64,000 bases of DNA. Origin: Prevotella histicola JCM 15637 = DNF00424. Its GTDB lineage: Bacteria > Bacteroidota > Bacteroidia > Bacteroidales > Bacteroidaceae. The notes beneath the pieces were generated by a model. It did no database searches, had not been told where the DNA came from, and saw only the letters and a list, made by a program, of their open reading frames with translations. Shown in pieces: positions 26,073 to 36,198 of the stretch. Made by a program: the position numbers and the translations under genes. The stretch is from contig NZ_BAJX01000008.1 of the NCBI RefSeq assembly GCF_000613925.1, positions 1-64,000 of the forward strand, given 5' to 3'. How positions within the stretch are numbered: position 1 is the stretch's first letter; each line of letters starts with the position of its first letter.

Positions 26073-26942
26073 ATGCGAAAGAATATATGGAAAGTGTTCT
26101 TTCTCTTGTTCTCCTTACTGTCAATAGCATGCCAAGGGGATAGGGGAAAGACACAGGTTAAGACCTTAGATATCCCGTTTTCTAGTAGTACAGAAACGCA
26201 GTTGTCTGAAGAAGCTGAGTCTATGGACAGTTCTTCGGCTGATGAGAAAGCTGCGGATCAGCTTGAAATCCCGGTGGGGAAAGCTGGTGTGCCGTCTCTT
26301 CTGCTACATCGTGAGGGCTATACCGCCTCTTATAATATGGATACAAAGACACCCAACTGGGTGGCATGGCATTTGACAGATAGCCATACTGGAGGGAAGG
26401 TAAAGCGTAGTGGTATTACTTTTCATGCCGATGAGGATGTTCCAGAACCACGAGTTGATACGTATGACTATATGCGTTCGGGTTTCGACCGTGGTCATAT
26501 GTGTCCTGCAGGGGACAACCGCCGGAGTCAGTTGGCTATGGAACAGAGCTTTCTGATGACGAATGTGTGTCCACAGAATCCTGCATTGAACAGTGGACTA
26601 TGGAATACTATAGAGGTTCAGTGCCGTGAATGGGCAAAGCGTTACGGTGATGTGTATATCGTTTGTGGGCCAATCTATTTCAATCAGAAGCATAAAACGA
26701 TTGGAATGAATAAGGTTCAGGTTCCTGAAGCATTCTTTAAAGTGGTACTTTGTATGGATGGAGAACCAAAGGCGATAGGTTTTATCTGTCGTAATGTGTC
26801 GGCAAAGGGGCATAAGAAGATCGACTATGTCAACTCTGTTGATGAGGTGGAGCGCATTACAGGTATCAACTTTTTCCCAAAACTACCTGATGATATAGAG
26901 CAGCGTGTGGAACGTTATGCTGATTATTCCGAATGGAAATGA
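26073..26942 (+). CDS. DNA/RNA non-specific endonuclease, lipoprotein
   Basis: A 289-residue NUC1-family (beta-beta-alpha metal) nuclease. The N-terminus is a lipoprotein signal (FFLLFSLLSIACQGDRG, lipobox SIAC), so it is likely anchored to a membrane facing the periplasm or outside. The catalytic signature is FDRGHMCPAGDNRRSQ, followed by the metal-site asparagine region FLMTNVCPQNPALNSGLWN and the C-terminal IDYVNSVDEVERITGINFF, as in Serratia nuclease relatives. It follows the small Cys protein gene and is transcribed the same way. Probable role: degrading external or periplasmic nucleic acid. Confidence 0.93.
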   Translation: MRKNIWKVFFLLFSLLSIACQGDRGKTQVKTLDIPFSSSTETQLSEEAESMDSSSADEKAADQLEIPVGKAGVPSLLLHREGYTASYNMDTKTPNWVAWHLTDSHTGGKVKRSGITFHADEDVPEPRVDTYDYMRSGFDRGHMCPAGDNRRSQLAMEQSFLMTNVCPQNPALNSGLWNTIEVQCREWAKRYGDVYIVCGPIYFNQKHKTIGMNKVQVPEAFFKVVLCMDGEPKAIGFICRNVSAKGHKKIDYVNSVDEVERITGINFFPKLPDDIEQRVERYADYSEWK

Positions 26943-27060
26943 ACTTTGTGGTTTGAACTTTGAAAGTTGATTTCCTATTCTTTCACCCTTTCATTTTCCC
27001 AATAATCCTCCACTCATTTAAGTCCTTTTATCCCTTTAACTCCCTAACTTCTTAGAAAGA

Positions 27061-28560
27061 ATGCTCACCGAAGAACTGATGTATGACGTATTGAGGCACT
27101 TTGTTTTCAATCCTACGGATGACCAAATGTTTGCTGCCGATATCTTTTCACGTTTCATGACGGATCGTGATGAGCGTTGTGTGATGATTCTTCGTGGTAG
27201 TGCCGGCACTGGTAAGACATCCTTAGCTGGTGCCATTGTCCGTACAATGATGGATTTAAAGCAGAAGGTCACACTCCTTGCACCTACAGGAAGGGCAGCA
27301 AAAGTGTTCTCACAGAATTCCGGACAACCTGCAGCAACAGTCCATCGTTGTATCTATCGTGAGAAGGCTTTCACGGGATTGGATGGTAAATTCAATCTGA
27401 ATGTTAATCTTTTCCGCGACCGTTTGTTTATGGTTGATGAGGCTTCCATGATTAGTTTGTCGTCAAATAACAGTACTTTCGGCAGTGGTTGCCTGTTGGA
27501 TGACCTTGTTCAGTATGTCTATAACGACCGTAACTGTCGTATGTTACTCATAGGTGATAAGGCACAGTTGCCACCTGTGGGCGAAGAAGAGAGTCCTGCT
27601 CTGCGTGCAGATGTGATGAGAGCATACGGACTGACGGTTTATGAATGCGATTTGAATGAGGTGTTGCGACAAAGTCAGGACTCAGGAATCCTGTATAATG
27701 CCACTGTTATTCGTCAGATGATAACCCATAATGAGGCAACACAACTACCCAAGATACGCTTCAATGGCTTTGCTGATATCTCTGTTGTCCCTGGTGACGA
27801 ACTGATAGAGAGTCTTGCTTCCAGCTATTCGGAGGTAGGAATGGACGAGACAATGGTCATAACACGTTCCAATAAACGGGCTAATATCTTTAATCAGGGG
27901 ATTCGTAACATGGTACTCGGGCGTGAAGAGGAGTTGACAACGGGTGACATGTTGATGGTAGTGAAGAATAAGTATAAAGCCCCACATAACCCTTCCGAGC
28001 AAGGAAAAACCCAAGCTGCTGTAGGGGAGATGACTGGTAAGGATCCATCCCATAGAAATATCTCTTCTTTCGGAGGAATAGCCGGAGGCTTCATAGCCAA
28101 TGGTGACCGTGCAACAGTGCGTCGCGTGCGAAACGTTCGAGAGTTATATGGATTCCGATTTGCCGATGTTACCTTGTCATTTCCCGATTACGACAATACT
28201 GAAGAAGATATGGTTGTGATTCTTGATACGCTTAAAACGGAGGCACCGGCACTAACACATGAGCAGAATGAGCAACTCTTTCAGCGTGTGATGGAGGACT
28301 ATTCAGACATCCCTTTGAAGGCTGATCGTATGAAGAAGCTACGTGAAGACGATTATTACAATGCTCTACAGGTAAAGTTCGGATATGCCATTACGTGCCA
28401 TAAAGCACAAGGTGGGCAGTGGGCACATGTCTATCTTGACCAAGGATATATGACAGATGAGATGCTCACACCTGATTATATCCACTGGCTTTACACGGCT
28501 TTCACACGTGCTACGGAGCATCTTTACCTTGTAAACTGGCCGAAAACACAGATTGAATAA
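27061..28560 (+). CDS. RecD-like ATP-dependent DNA helicase (SF1)
   Basis: A 499-residue helicase. Walker A is RGSAGTGKTSLAGAIV (about residues 46-60), motif II is FMVDEASMISLSS, motif III is LLIGDKAQLPPVGEEES, and the C-terminal UvrD-type motif is FGYAITCHKAQGGQWAHVYL followed by WLYTAFTRATEHLYLVN. This is the single-protein RecD/viral-recombinase-like form common in Bacteroidetes, lacking the long RecD2 N-terminal domain. No recB or recC is near. Likely a 5'-3' helicase in repair; that is by homology. Confidence 0.9.
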   Translation: MLTEELMYDVLRHFVFNPTDDQMFAADIFSRFMTDRDERCVMILRGSAGTGKTSLAGAIVRTMMDLKQKVTLLAPTGRAAKVFSQNSGQPAATVHRCIYREKAFTGLDGKFNLNVNLFRDRLFMVDEASMISLSSNNSTFGSGCLLDDLVQYVYNDRNCRMLLIGDKAQLPPVGEEESPALRADVMRAYGLTVYECDLNEVLRQSQDSGILYNATVIRQMITHNEATQLPKIRFNGFADISVVPGDELIESLASSYSEVGMDETMVITRSNKRANIFNQGIRNMVLGREEELTTGDMLMVVKNKYKAPHNPSEQGKTQAAVGEMTGKDPSHRNISSFGGIAGGFIANGDRATVRRVRNVRELYGFRFADVTLSFPDYDNTEEDMVVILDTLKTEAPALTHEQNEQLFQRVMEDYSDIPLKADRMKKLREDDYYNALQVKFGYAITCHKAQGGQWAHVYLDQGYMTDEMLTPDYIHWLYTAFTRATEHLYLVNWPKTQIE

Positions 28561-28642
28561 GCTCAATCAAAATGCTGACAGAGAAGCAATGCGATGGTAA
28601 TATAATATATATTAAAGGTGGAAAGTTAACAAGACTTTTGTT

Positions 28643-28650
28643 TAACTTTG
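28643..28650 (+). promoter_or_regulatory. -7 box of the DXS-like gene
   Basis: TAACTTTG, 44 bases before the ATG at 28695. Confidence 0.65.
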
Positions 28651-28694
28651 CATTCATAGATAGAGGATAACAACCCTTTAAAAACAAAATAACA

Positions 28695-30451
28695 ATGTAT
28701 ATAGAGAAAATTCAGTCGCCAGCCGACTTAAAACAATTAGATATTAAGGCGTTAAAAGTCGTTGCTGACGAGACACGTAAGGCTGTTTTGAATCGTGTTA
28801 GCAAGCATGGTGGGCACGTAGGACCGAACCTTGGCTTTGTAGAGGCTACCGTAGCACTGCATTATGTGTTTAATACTCCAACGGACAAACTGGTGTTTGA
28901 TGTCAGCCACCAGAGCTATCCACATAAGGTCTTGACGGGTCGTGTCTCTGGTTTCTTGGGTGATATGGAGGCAATGGATGCTGTCAGCGGTTATTCTTCA
29001 CCAACGGAGTGCCCAGAATATGACAACTTTGAAGTAGGGCATACATCCACTTCGGTGAGTCTTGCTACGGGTCTTCAGAAGGCACGAGACATAAGAGGTA
29101 CGAAAGAAAACATCGTTGTTGTCATTGGTGATGGCTCCCTTTCTGGTGGAGAAGCATTCGAAGGGTTGGATGAAGCATCAGAACTTGGTACGGGAATCAT
29201 CATCATTGTGAACGACAATGAGATGTCTATTGCCGAGAATCACGGTGGTATCTATAAGAATCTTCGTGCTTTGCGTGAGAGCAAAGGAACGTGTGAGCAC
29301 AACTGGTTTAAGGCTTGGGGCTTTGAATATAAGTATCTTGAGGAAGGCAATGATGTTGAAAAACTTATCGAAGTGTTCCGTAGTGTGAAGGATACTGACA
29401 AGCCAACGGTTGTTCATATACACACAGAGAAGGGACATGGGTTTGCTCCTGCCGTAGAAAATAAAGAGGCATGGCATTACAGTATGCCATTCAATGTAGA
29501 GAATGGTAGCAGCCTTGAAGGTCCTGAACATGAGTCTTACGATCAGCTTCTCTGTGACTGGATGCTGCAGGAGATGAAGAAAGACAAGACACTTATTGCT
29601 GTAACTTCCGGTACACCGACGGCTGCCGGCTTCACAGCTGAGAAGCGTAAGCAAGCTGGTAAGCAGCATGTTGATGTGGGAATTGCTGAGGAACAGGCTG
29701 CAGCAATGGTGTCTGGTATGGCAAAAGGTGGTCTTCGACCCGTGTGGACGGTTGTCAGTACGTTCTTGCAGCGTGCTTATGACCAGATAGCACAAGACCT
29801 TTGTATCAACTCTAACCCTGCAGTGATCAACGTGACGGGCGGTGGTGTGCTATGGATGAATGACATTACGCATATCTGTCTCTTTGATATTCCGATGCTA
29901 TGTAGTATCCCTAATCTTATCTATCTTGCTCCAACTACCTGTGAGGAGTACTTTGCTATGCTTCGTTGGGCTATTCTTCAGGATAAGAAACCTATCGCTA
30001 TTCGTATCCCAACCAATGGTGTAAACCATACGATGGAGGTTGTTGATGCAGCGTATGGATATGAACCGAAATATAAGATGGTGCATCGTGGTTCAAAGGT
30101 TGCCATCATTGCTGCCGGCTCTTTCTATCAGAAGGGTGAGAATGTAGTACGCCTATTGGCTGATAAGGTATTGACGCCACACTCATCAACCCACGCTACT
30201 TGAACGCAGTGGATGCTGATACGCTTGACTCGTTGATGACTGACCATCAGTTAGTGGTAACATTAGAGGATGGATGTAAGGATGGTGGCTTCGGAGAGCG
30301 TATCGCTTCTTACTATGGACCTACTGAAATGAAGGTGCTTGTGGGCGGTGTGAAGAAGGATCTTTATGATCGTTTCGATCTTCAGCAACTGTTGTCCGAT
30401 AACCGTTTGCTTGATGAACAGATTGTTGAGGATGTGATGAGCCTCTTGTAA
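28695..30451 (+). CDS. 1-deoxy-D-xylulose-5-phosphate synthase-like enzyme, one frameshift
   Basis: A thiamine-diphosphate enzyme of about 585 residues in transketolase order: TPP/PP domain (VSKHGGHVGPNLGFVEATVA, FDVSHQSYPHKVLTGR, VVIGDGSLSGGEAFEGLDEA, VNDNEMSI), pyrimidine domain (VDVGIAEEQAAAMVSGMA with the catalytic glutamate) and C-terminal transketolase domain (DATLINPRYLNAVDADTL). DXS makes the first isoprenoid-pathway intermediate from pyruvate and glyceraldehyde-3-phosphate. It is shorter than typical DXS (620-640), and the segment after LSGFLG differs, so it may be a paralogue with another acceptor. The frame breaks near 30169, where GATAAGGTATTGAC needs one more base to read ADKGIDATLINP. 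Confidence 0.82.
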
Positions 30452-30470
30452 TAGCAAGTTTTTAAAGAAT

Positions 30471-30535
30471 AAAAGGGTATCTTATCAAGGAGAAAGGCTC
30501 ATACTTTCACCTTAATAAGGTACCTTTTGTTTTTA
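30471..30535 (+). terminator. Terminator of the DXS-like gene
   Basis: Long imperfect stem: AAAAGGGTA-CTTAT-AAGG on the left and CCTT-ATAAG-GTACCTTTT on the right (to 30528), followed by GTTTTTATG, 20 bases past the stop. Confidence 0.85.
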
Positions 30536-30645
30536 TGTAATTATCGCTACTTGAGCGTAATCAGAAGAATAATGAATCCTTTTTTTAGTCTTATTCTCTT
30601 CCTGTAACCCTCTTGTAAAGGCTAAAGTACACCTTAATCATTTTC

Positions 30646-30755
30646 AATCTTTCGTATTACAGAAAATTACAAGCCCTTTGTAATACTTCTACAAGGCGCT
30701 TGTAATCTTTCTACAAGGCGTCTGTAATCTTTCTACAAGGCCTTTGTAATTTTTG
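30646..30755 (+). repeat. 22-bp palindrome array, family D (four units plus a degenerate one)
   Basis: Units start at 30668, 30690, 30712 and 30734. The core is TACAAG-GCG-CTTGTA with a TCTTTC-type linker, period exactly 22 bases; a degraded fifth unit (GTATTACAGAAAATTAC) precedes. The sequence is unrelated to families A-C, but the geometry is the same. It lies between the DXS-like terminator and the promoter of the second barrel gene. Confidence 0.9.
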
Positions 30756-30923
30756 GAATGGTACTCTTCCTTTGTCTCGAAGGCGGTTTTGAAGGTATCA
30801 ACTTTGGGCAATTTAATAAGTTGCAAACGTATACATGGATATTCTTTGATAGGGAAATATAAGTAGATAGTCTGCTAAATAAAGTTAAATAATGCTCAAA
30901 TATTCTTTGATATCAAAAAAAAA

Positions 30924-30931
30924 TAGCTTTG
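30924..30931 (+). promoter_or_regulatory. -7 box of the second barrel gene
   Basis: TAGCTTTG, 81 bases before the chosen ATG at 31013. Confidence 0.55.
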
Positions 30932-31012
30932 CAAAAAGAAACAGAAAGCTACTTATACCTGTAGTTAATGTTATATCATGAGCAAAAACAGTTGAAAATT
31001 AATCTATCTAAT

Positions 31013-33963
31013 ATGAATAAAAAGCATTGGGCAGTCATTCCTGTCAGCCAATCTGTTCTTAAAAAAGTCTATATTGCTTTTGTGTTATTGTGTATGGTCA
31101 TATCAGGTCATGCCCAGTCTCAATATAATAATGTCCTTACATTACAAGGAAGAATAAAGGATTTTGTCACACATGTGGATGTGCCTGGCAGCAAGGTTGA
31201 AGTACTTAATGCTTCAGACAGTGCGGTTATTGCTTCGACGGAGGCGCTCAACGAGTATCAGAATGGCGAAGATAAATGGGTGACTGCTGAATATTGGATG
31301 GGTATTCCACGTAAAGAGGGTAACTATATCCTACGTGTCAGCTATGATGGTTATGCGACAGCCTATGTTGACTTACCACTACTTCATCTTTATAAACGTG
31401 AGACAAGAAGAGATTTAGGTACAATCTTCTTAAAACGCCCTAAGACATTGAACTTGGAGGAGGTGGTTGTGAAGACCACAAAGGTGAAGTTCTACCATAA
31501 AGGAGATACCATTGTTTACAATGCTGATGCCTTTCAGTTAGGTGAAGGGTCTATGCTTGATGCCCTCGTTCGGCAACTACCTGGAGCTGAATTAGGCAAG
31601 GATGGCAGGATATATGTCAATGGAAAGTTTGTTGAGAGTCTGCTTCTTAATGGTAAAGACTTCTTCAGAGGAGACAACAAAGTCATGCTTGACAATCTGC
31701 CAACGTACATGGTGCATCAAGTAAAGGTATATGACCGATTGGGTGAAAACAGCCGTTTCCTCGGGCAGGAAGTGGCTGGTGACAAGCGTTTTGTTATGGA
31801 TGTCCAGCTGAAGAAACAATACAATATAGGATGGGTTGGCAACGTAGAAGCTGGAGGTGGTACCAAGGACCGTTATCTGGCACGTCTTTTTGCCATGCGA
31901 TTTACCGACCACTCCCAGTTGGCTATCTATGGAAATATGAATAACCTGAACGATGGTAGGAAACCAGGAGAGGGTGATAACTGGACGCCATCCGACCTCA
32001 TTGGTGGACTGACAAACCAACAGTTAGCTGGTATTGACTATAATATTGATGCACGTAGTGGTAAATATCAACTTAGTGGAAATGCGCAGATTAAACATGC
32101 AGACAACACGATAATAGATAACACTAATCGTACAAACTTCCTCCCGAATGGTAATACATTCGACCGGATAGTAGCTAATAATCGTAATCACAACGTTACT
32201 TTCTCTACTGAACATCGCCTTTATTTCGAATTCAAGAATGCCAACTTAGATATTAAACCCTACTTTAACTATCAGTACTTCAACAATAAGAGTGGGTTCT
32301 CTTTGCTGACTCTCAGCAGTAGTTTGGATGCTTTCTCAAAGTCACAAGTAGACAGTCTTTATACACCGATGATAGGTAGAGAACTGCTTAGGTCGCTATT
32401 AGCCGTAATCTTCGCAATGGATTGCTGAATGGACATTCACTAAAAGGAGGACTGTCGGTGGAGTCTGTTATAAAATTCAAGCACTCTCCTGACCATCTTA
32501 CCCTTTATGCTGATGCGTCCTTCAGGCATGAAACAGAGAACAACTATGACCATAATCGCATTGATTATTATGCCCATGGTCAGCTCAACAATACTGATTT
32601 TCGCAACAGATATTTCAATAATCGTCCTGACCATGGCTATAGCATGACGGGAAAAATAGCTTATACTTATGTTATAAGAAGAGAATTGAGTATTGACTTC
32701 AGTTACAAATACAATCATACAACGACTGACCGATATTCTTCACTCTATCGTCTTGACCAGTTAACTGACTGGGGATCCAATACAACACATGAACTGGGGA
32801 CATTGCCATCAGTGGCAGCATACAGTCATCTTATTGATGCCGCCAATAGTTATAACAGCTGGCAAGCTGATAATACACACACTTTTGGTGCTTTCCTTGT
32901 ATGGAATAAGAAGGGGAAGAAGTCGGAATGGTGGGCACAGGTTGTACCCAATCTGTCCTTGCTTTCACGCACGATGCACTACCGTAATGGTCATGTTGAC
33001 ACGACATTTACTAAACGGACAGTCCTTTATAACATGCCCAGTACGCTTATAAGATGGAAAAGTACTGACCGCAAATATGAGTATATGTTCCAATATCATG
33101 TTGACGGTCTGGCACCAGATATGAACAAATTTGTGAACGTTCGCAATACTACAGACCCGCTAAACATCACAATGGGGAATACTCATCTGCAGCCATCATA
33201 TAAGCATGAACTTATCTCACACTTTATACGCACGTATCCTAAGAAGGGCTTAATGTGGATTGTTGAAGCTCAATACATCCCAACAGTGAATGCCATAGCC
33301 ATGGGTTATACCTATGACAAAGCGACGGGACAACGCACTTTCAGGCCAGAGAATGTTGATGGAAACTGGCGTGGACGGCTTTTCTTAGGAGGTGCTGGAG
33401 TACTGAACAAGAGGCGTACGTTGGATTTTAAGGCGATGTTTGGTATCAACTATGAAAGGAGTGTTGACCTCATAGGCCTTTCTGGAGTGGCTTCAGCTGA
33501 CAGAAGTGTGGTTAATTCGTTCACTTGGATGAGTCAATTGCAACTCAATTACAAGATAGGACAGTCCTCTATTGGTCTGAAGGGCAATGGTAATTGGGGT
33601 CATGTCAGTGGCAATCGTGACGACTTCAATGCGTTTAATGTTGCCGATTTCAATTATGGTCTGATAGCTCAAGTGCGTTTGCCATGGGATTTAAGACTGG
33701 GTACTGACCTTACGATGTACAGTCGGAGAGGTTATAAAGACAAAACAATGAACAGTGATGATGTTGTATGGAATGCCCGTCTTTCTCGTCCCTTCTGTAA
33801 AGGAAAACTCATTGTGATGGTTGATGGATTTGATATTCTCGGGCAATTAAGCAATGTAACACGGACAATGAATGCGCAGGGAATAACAGAAACGTATAGT
33901 AACGTCATTCCACGCTACTTGGTTCTGCATGCTACCTACCGTTTTAATATCATGCCTCATTAG
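31013..33963 (+). CDS. Outer-membrane beta-barrel protein with regulatory-like N-domain, one frameshift
   Basis: Paralogue of the protein at 8884, about 983 residues. Start at 31013 (MNKKHWAVIPVSQ) places the signal segment VYIAFVLLCMVISGHAQ correctly. Then come a carboxypeptidase-regulatory-like domain (LQGRIKDFVTHVDVPGSKVE), a plug-like region (VVVKTTKVKFYHKGDTIVYN; SMLDALVRQLPGAELGKDG; LLLNGKDFFRGDNK) and many barrel strands, ending VLHATYRFNIMPH. The frame breaks near 32390, after MIGREL, with one base lost; downstream reads ISRNLRNGLLNGHSLKGG. Both paralogues share the central block GNMNNLNDG/FNMNNLND. No lipoprotein partner (SusD) is adjacent, so it is not a standard SusCD pair. Ligand unknown. 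Confidence 0.85.
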
Positions 33964-34076
33964 TATCTTTAGGGTTCAATGGGTACAATTCAATTGGACA
34001 ACTCCAGACGGTTATAAGCTCTATAATAGGTGATGCAGATTCGGATAGTAAGTAAAGAAAGAAGGGCTTGTTTATA

Positions 34077-34163
34077 GTTTGCTGTCACTTCTGTCACTCC
34101 TTATATGGCTATAACTACTTGTTCATAAGGGTTTTGTGGTAAATGTTAAAAGTGACAGCAACT
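34077..34163. repeat. 86-bp TGCTGTCAC element, copy 1
   Basis: Ends are TTTGCTGTCACTTCTGTCAC on the left (a doubled GTCAC box) and TTAAAAGTGACAGCAACT on the right, inverted to each other with a ~45-base interior (TTATATGGCTATAAC...). Related copies occur at 44464 (reverse orientation), 44887 and 53411. Confidence 0.8.
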
Positions 34164-34260
34164 TAAAATTAAAAATAGACTGGGTGTATTGTATCGTTTA
34201 TATAGTCGAAGTGTTATAATAACCTTGGGCTTAACATAGCTTGTCTACTTGTCTATCTAT

Positions 34261-34392
34261 CTACTTGTCAACCCGTTTATCTGCCAAGTTATGTAACATT
34301 ATGTTTGCAGCATTATTGGATAAGACTGCGTTCTCCAAACAATTACGAACGAGTTGGTAGTTGTTAAGTATGTATTTTGAGGGGATGGGACT
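34261..34392 (-). pseudogene. Decayed 3' end of an lpxB-like gene
   Basis: In one minus-strand frame this reads PSKYILNNYQLVRNC, then LENAVLSNNAANIMLHNLA, DKRVDK and stop. This aligns with the C-terminus of the intact LpxB at 36199 (RERMLTDYQLVRERLGNDVA, PDNAARLMVEKLTGRRFD). There are about 43 codons with no start and no upstream part; the segment begins directly after the stop codon of the 34399 gene. Base identity to intact lpxB is roughly 60 percent by eye, so it is not a recent exact duplication. It looks like the end of a divergent lpxB left behind by recombination or insertion. Confidence 0.75.
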
Positions 34393-34398
34393 CCAATC

Positions 34399-36054
34399 TC
34401 ACCTGTTACCTATGTTGTTAAGTAGATATTCTTTGTTCTTTTTAAGGTCGAGCCAGCCGCTAACACCGTCTTTTACGATGTGGTAAAAGTATCGGGTGCT
34501 CTGTTCCAACTCATCGTAAACAGGTGTGTCGTTGTACGAATAGATGCCCACTTTGCCATCTTTGTAGAAATAAATATATCCATTGTTGTGCATCATAATA
34601 GAGTCGTAGACCATCGGAAGAATAGTTTTGCCCTTTAGAGTCCGTATAGGATAAGTCTCCAAAGGTCTTTCCCAATCACCATATTTTACTGTACCTTCCT
34701 TAGGTTCCACATCGTTTGGCTGTTTATAATCGTAGGCAAGAATGCCAAATTTGCCATTTCTTCCTACTCTTATCCATTCTGGACGTACATAGAGATCTCC
34801 CAGAAACCAACTGTTCCCATTGCATCTGTACTCTTTTTTACCATCAAGAAAGGAAATGGAATCGGTAGGTTGGCAGTCTGAAAGCACGTAACGCTTGTCT
34901 TCTTCGCATGTTACACCAGGTCCGGCAGTGTAGTATTTCAGCTGGTATTGCCCACGTTTCTTTAGCAAACTATATGTCCAATGAGGTACAGTGCCACAAA
35001 CTCCCAACCGTATTTTCCAAGGATTTTTCATCTTTTCCCCTGTCTCATCGCAGTAAAAAGCACCATTTCTGTTCAGCACATTTATGCAACCAATCATACA
35101 ATTAGGTATTTCATATGCAACCATGGCGTTTCCCAAGTTGAGCTTTTGAAGGTAAAGATTGTACACATCAACCCCTTTCTTTGTATGCGCAATAATAAAA
35201 CGGTTTCCACAAATGATGCTGTCGTAATCTTGTTTCAGCATATTTTCGCCGAAAGCGTTCACCAATTGGCACCTACCTTCGTCCGTTTTCTTAACGTTCA
35301 AGAAGTCTTTAAGAACAATATTCATGAAGTCGTAGGGTGCAGCAGCATCGTATTTATTTCCTACTTCTGTTAGTTCTGCAGGTTGACAGTCACGAGATAA
35401 TTTCACGAACTGGTCGCCTTTAATCGTTGGAAGCAACAAATAATCGAATGATCTATAAGCGAATAGCAAAACCGTCTTTCCACCTTTTAGTTCTAAAACA
35501 AGCGGACTCAATGGTTGAGACATCCCACGCCAGGTTGTAACCGAGTCTGGAACACACGAAGAAGTAGTTATTACGCGGTATGTATACCTATCAGCTTTGG
35601 TATAACGCAGCTGTTGAATAAACGCAAGGTCGGGTCGTAAGAACTTTAAAACATAATTCGATTTCTCTTCATTGCGCTTCCAGTTGCCGTCTTCTTTGAT
35701 ATCGAACGTCTTGCCAACATAGCTTTCGAGAGCTATGTAACGCAGATTATTTGCGTCAACGCAATACTCTCTCGCTTTTTCAATATCGCTTCTACTTAGT
35801 GTATCGTTGCAAGAATATAAATGCCAGACCATCTGATAAGCTGCAGAAGCTTTGCTTATGCTTATTTCTTTTCGATCTATTTGCAGGCGTCTATGAGCAT
35901 AACGGTCGGTGCCAAGTTTTGTATAAAGGTCTATCCAACTGCCATCTGCGCCGTAACCTATGGCATCAACATCTGGTAAAGGCAGTCGTTGCTGCGCATA
36001 AAGACTGGTCATTATGCAGCAAGAAAACAATAAAAAGAATACGAATTTTCTCAT
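34399..36054 (-). CDS. Secreted protein with WG-repeat-like C-terminus
   Basis: A 551-residue protein with a signal peptide (FVFFLLFSCCIMTSLYAQQ). I do not recognise the N-terminal 200 residues. The C-terminal part has repeating short strands of the WG/beta-propeller-like type (IRVGRNGKFGILAYDYKQ; GKTILPMVYDSIMMHNNGYI; FYKDGKVGIYSYNDTPVYDE; VKDGVSGWLDLKKNKEYLL). It is transcribed toward the lpxB relic and lies 144 bases downstream of lpxB on the same strand. The relic beyond it suggests it was inserted behind lpxB. Cys-poor, no membrane helix besides the signal. Function unknown. Confidence 0.75.
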   Translation of the reverse strand: MRKFVFFLLFSCCIMTSLYAQQRLPLPDVDAIGYGADGSWIDLYTKLGTDRYAHRRLQIDRKEISISKASAAYQMVWHLYSCNDTLSRSDIEKAREYCVDANNLRYIALESYVGKTFDIKEDGNWKRNEEKSNYVLKFLRPDLAFIQQLRYTKADRYTYRVITTSSCVPDSVTTWRGMSQPLSPLVLELKGGKTVLLFAYRSFDYLLLPTIKGDQFVKLSRDCQPAELTEVGNKYDAAAPYDFMNIVLKDFLNVKKTDEGRCQLVNAFGENMLKQDYDSIICGNRFIIAHTKKGVDVYNLYLQKLNLGNAMVAYEIPNCMIGCINVLNRNGAFYCDETGEKMKNPWKIRLGVCGTVPHWTYSLLKKRGQYQLKYYTAGPGVTCEEDKRYVLSDCQPTDSISFLDGKKEYRCNGNSWFLGDLYVRPEWIRVGRNGKFGILAYDYKQPNDVEPKEGTVKYGDWERPLETYPIRTLKGKTILPMVYDSIMMHNNGYIYFYKDGKVGIYSYNDTPVYDELEQSTRYFYHIVKDGVSGWLDLKKNKEYLLNNIGNR

Positions 36055-36198
36055 AGATTTATTTATATGAATGGGAGATAATCATCCTAAATTGGGCAAA
36101 AGACCTGCAATACAGATGAAAAGTAGCAATGGATGTCCTAACTATAAGTTCTCAACTTTGAACTTTATAATGTATCCTTATTCTATTTGAACTATTTA

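Noticed and set aside
28695-30451. Two separate genes (transketolase-like protein plus a small C-terminal protein)
   Set aside because: The small frame from 30200 is exactly the missing DXS C-terminal part; a single lost base explains the split.
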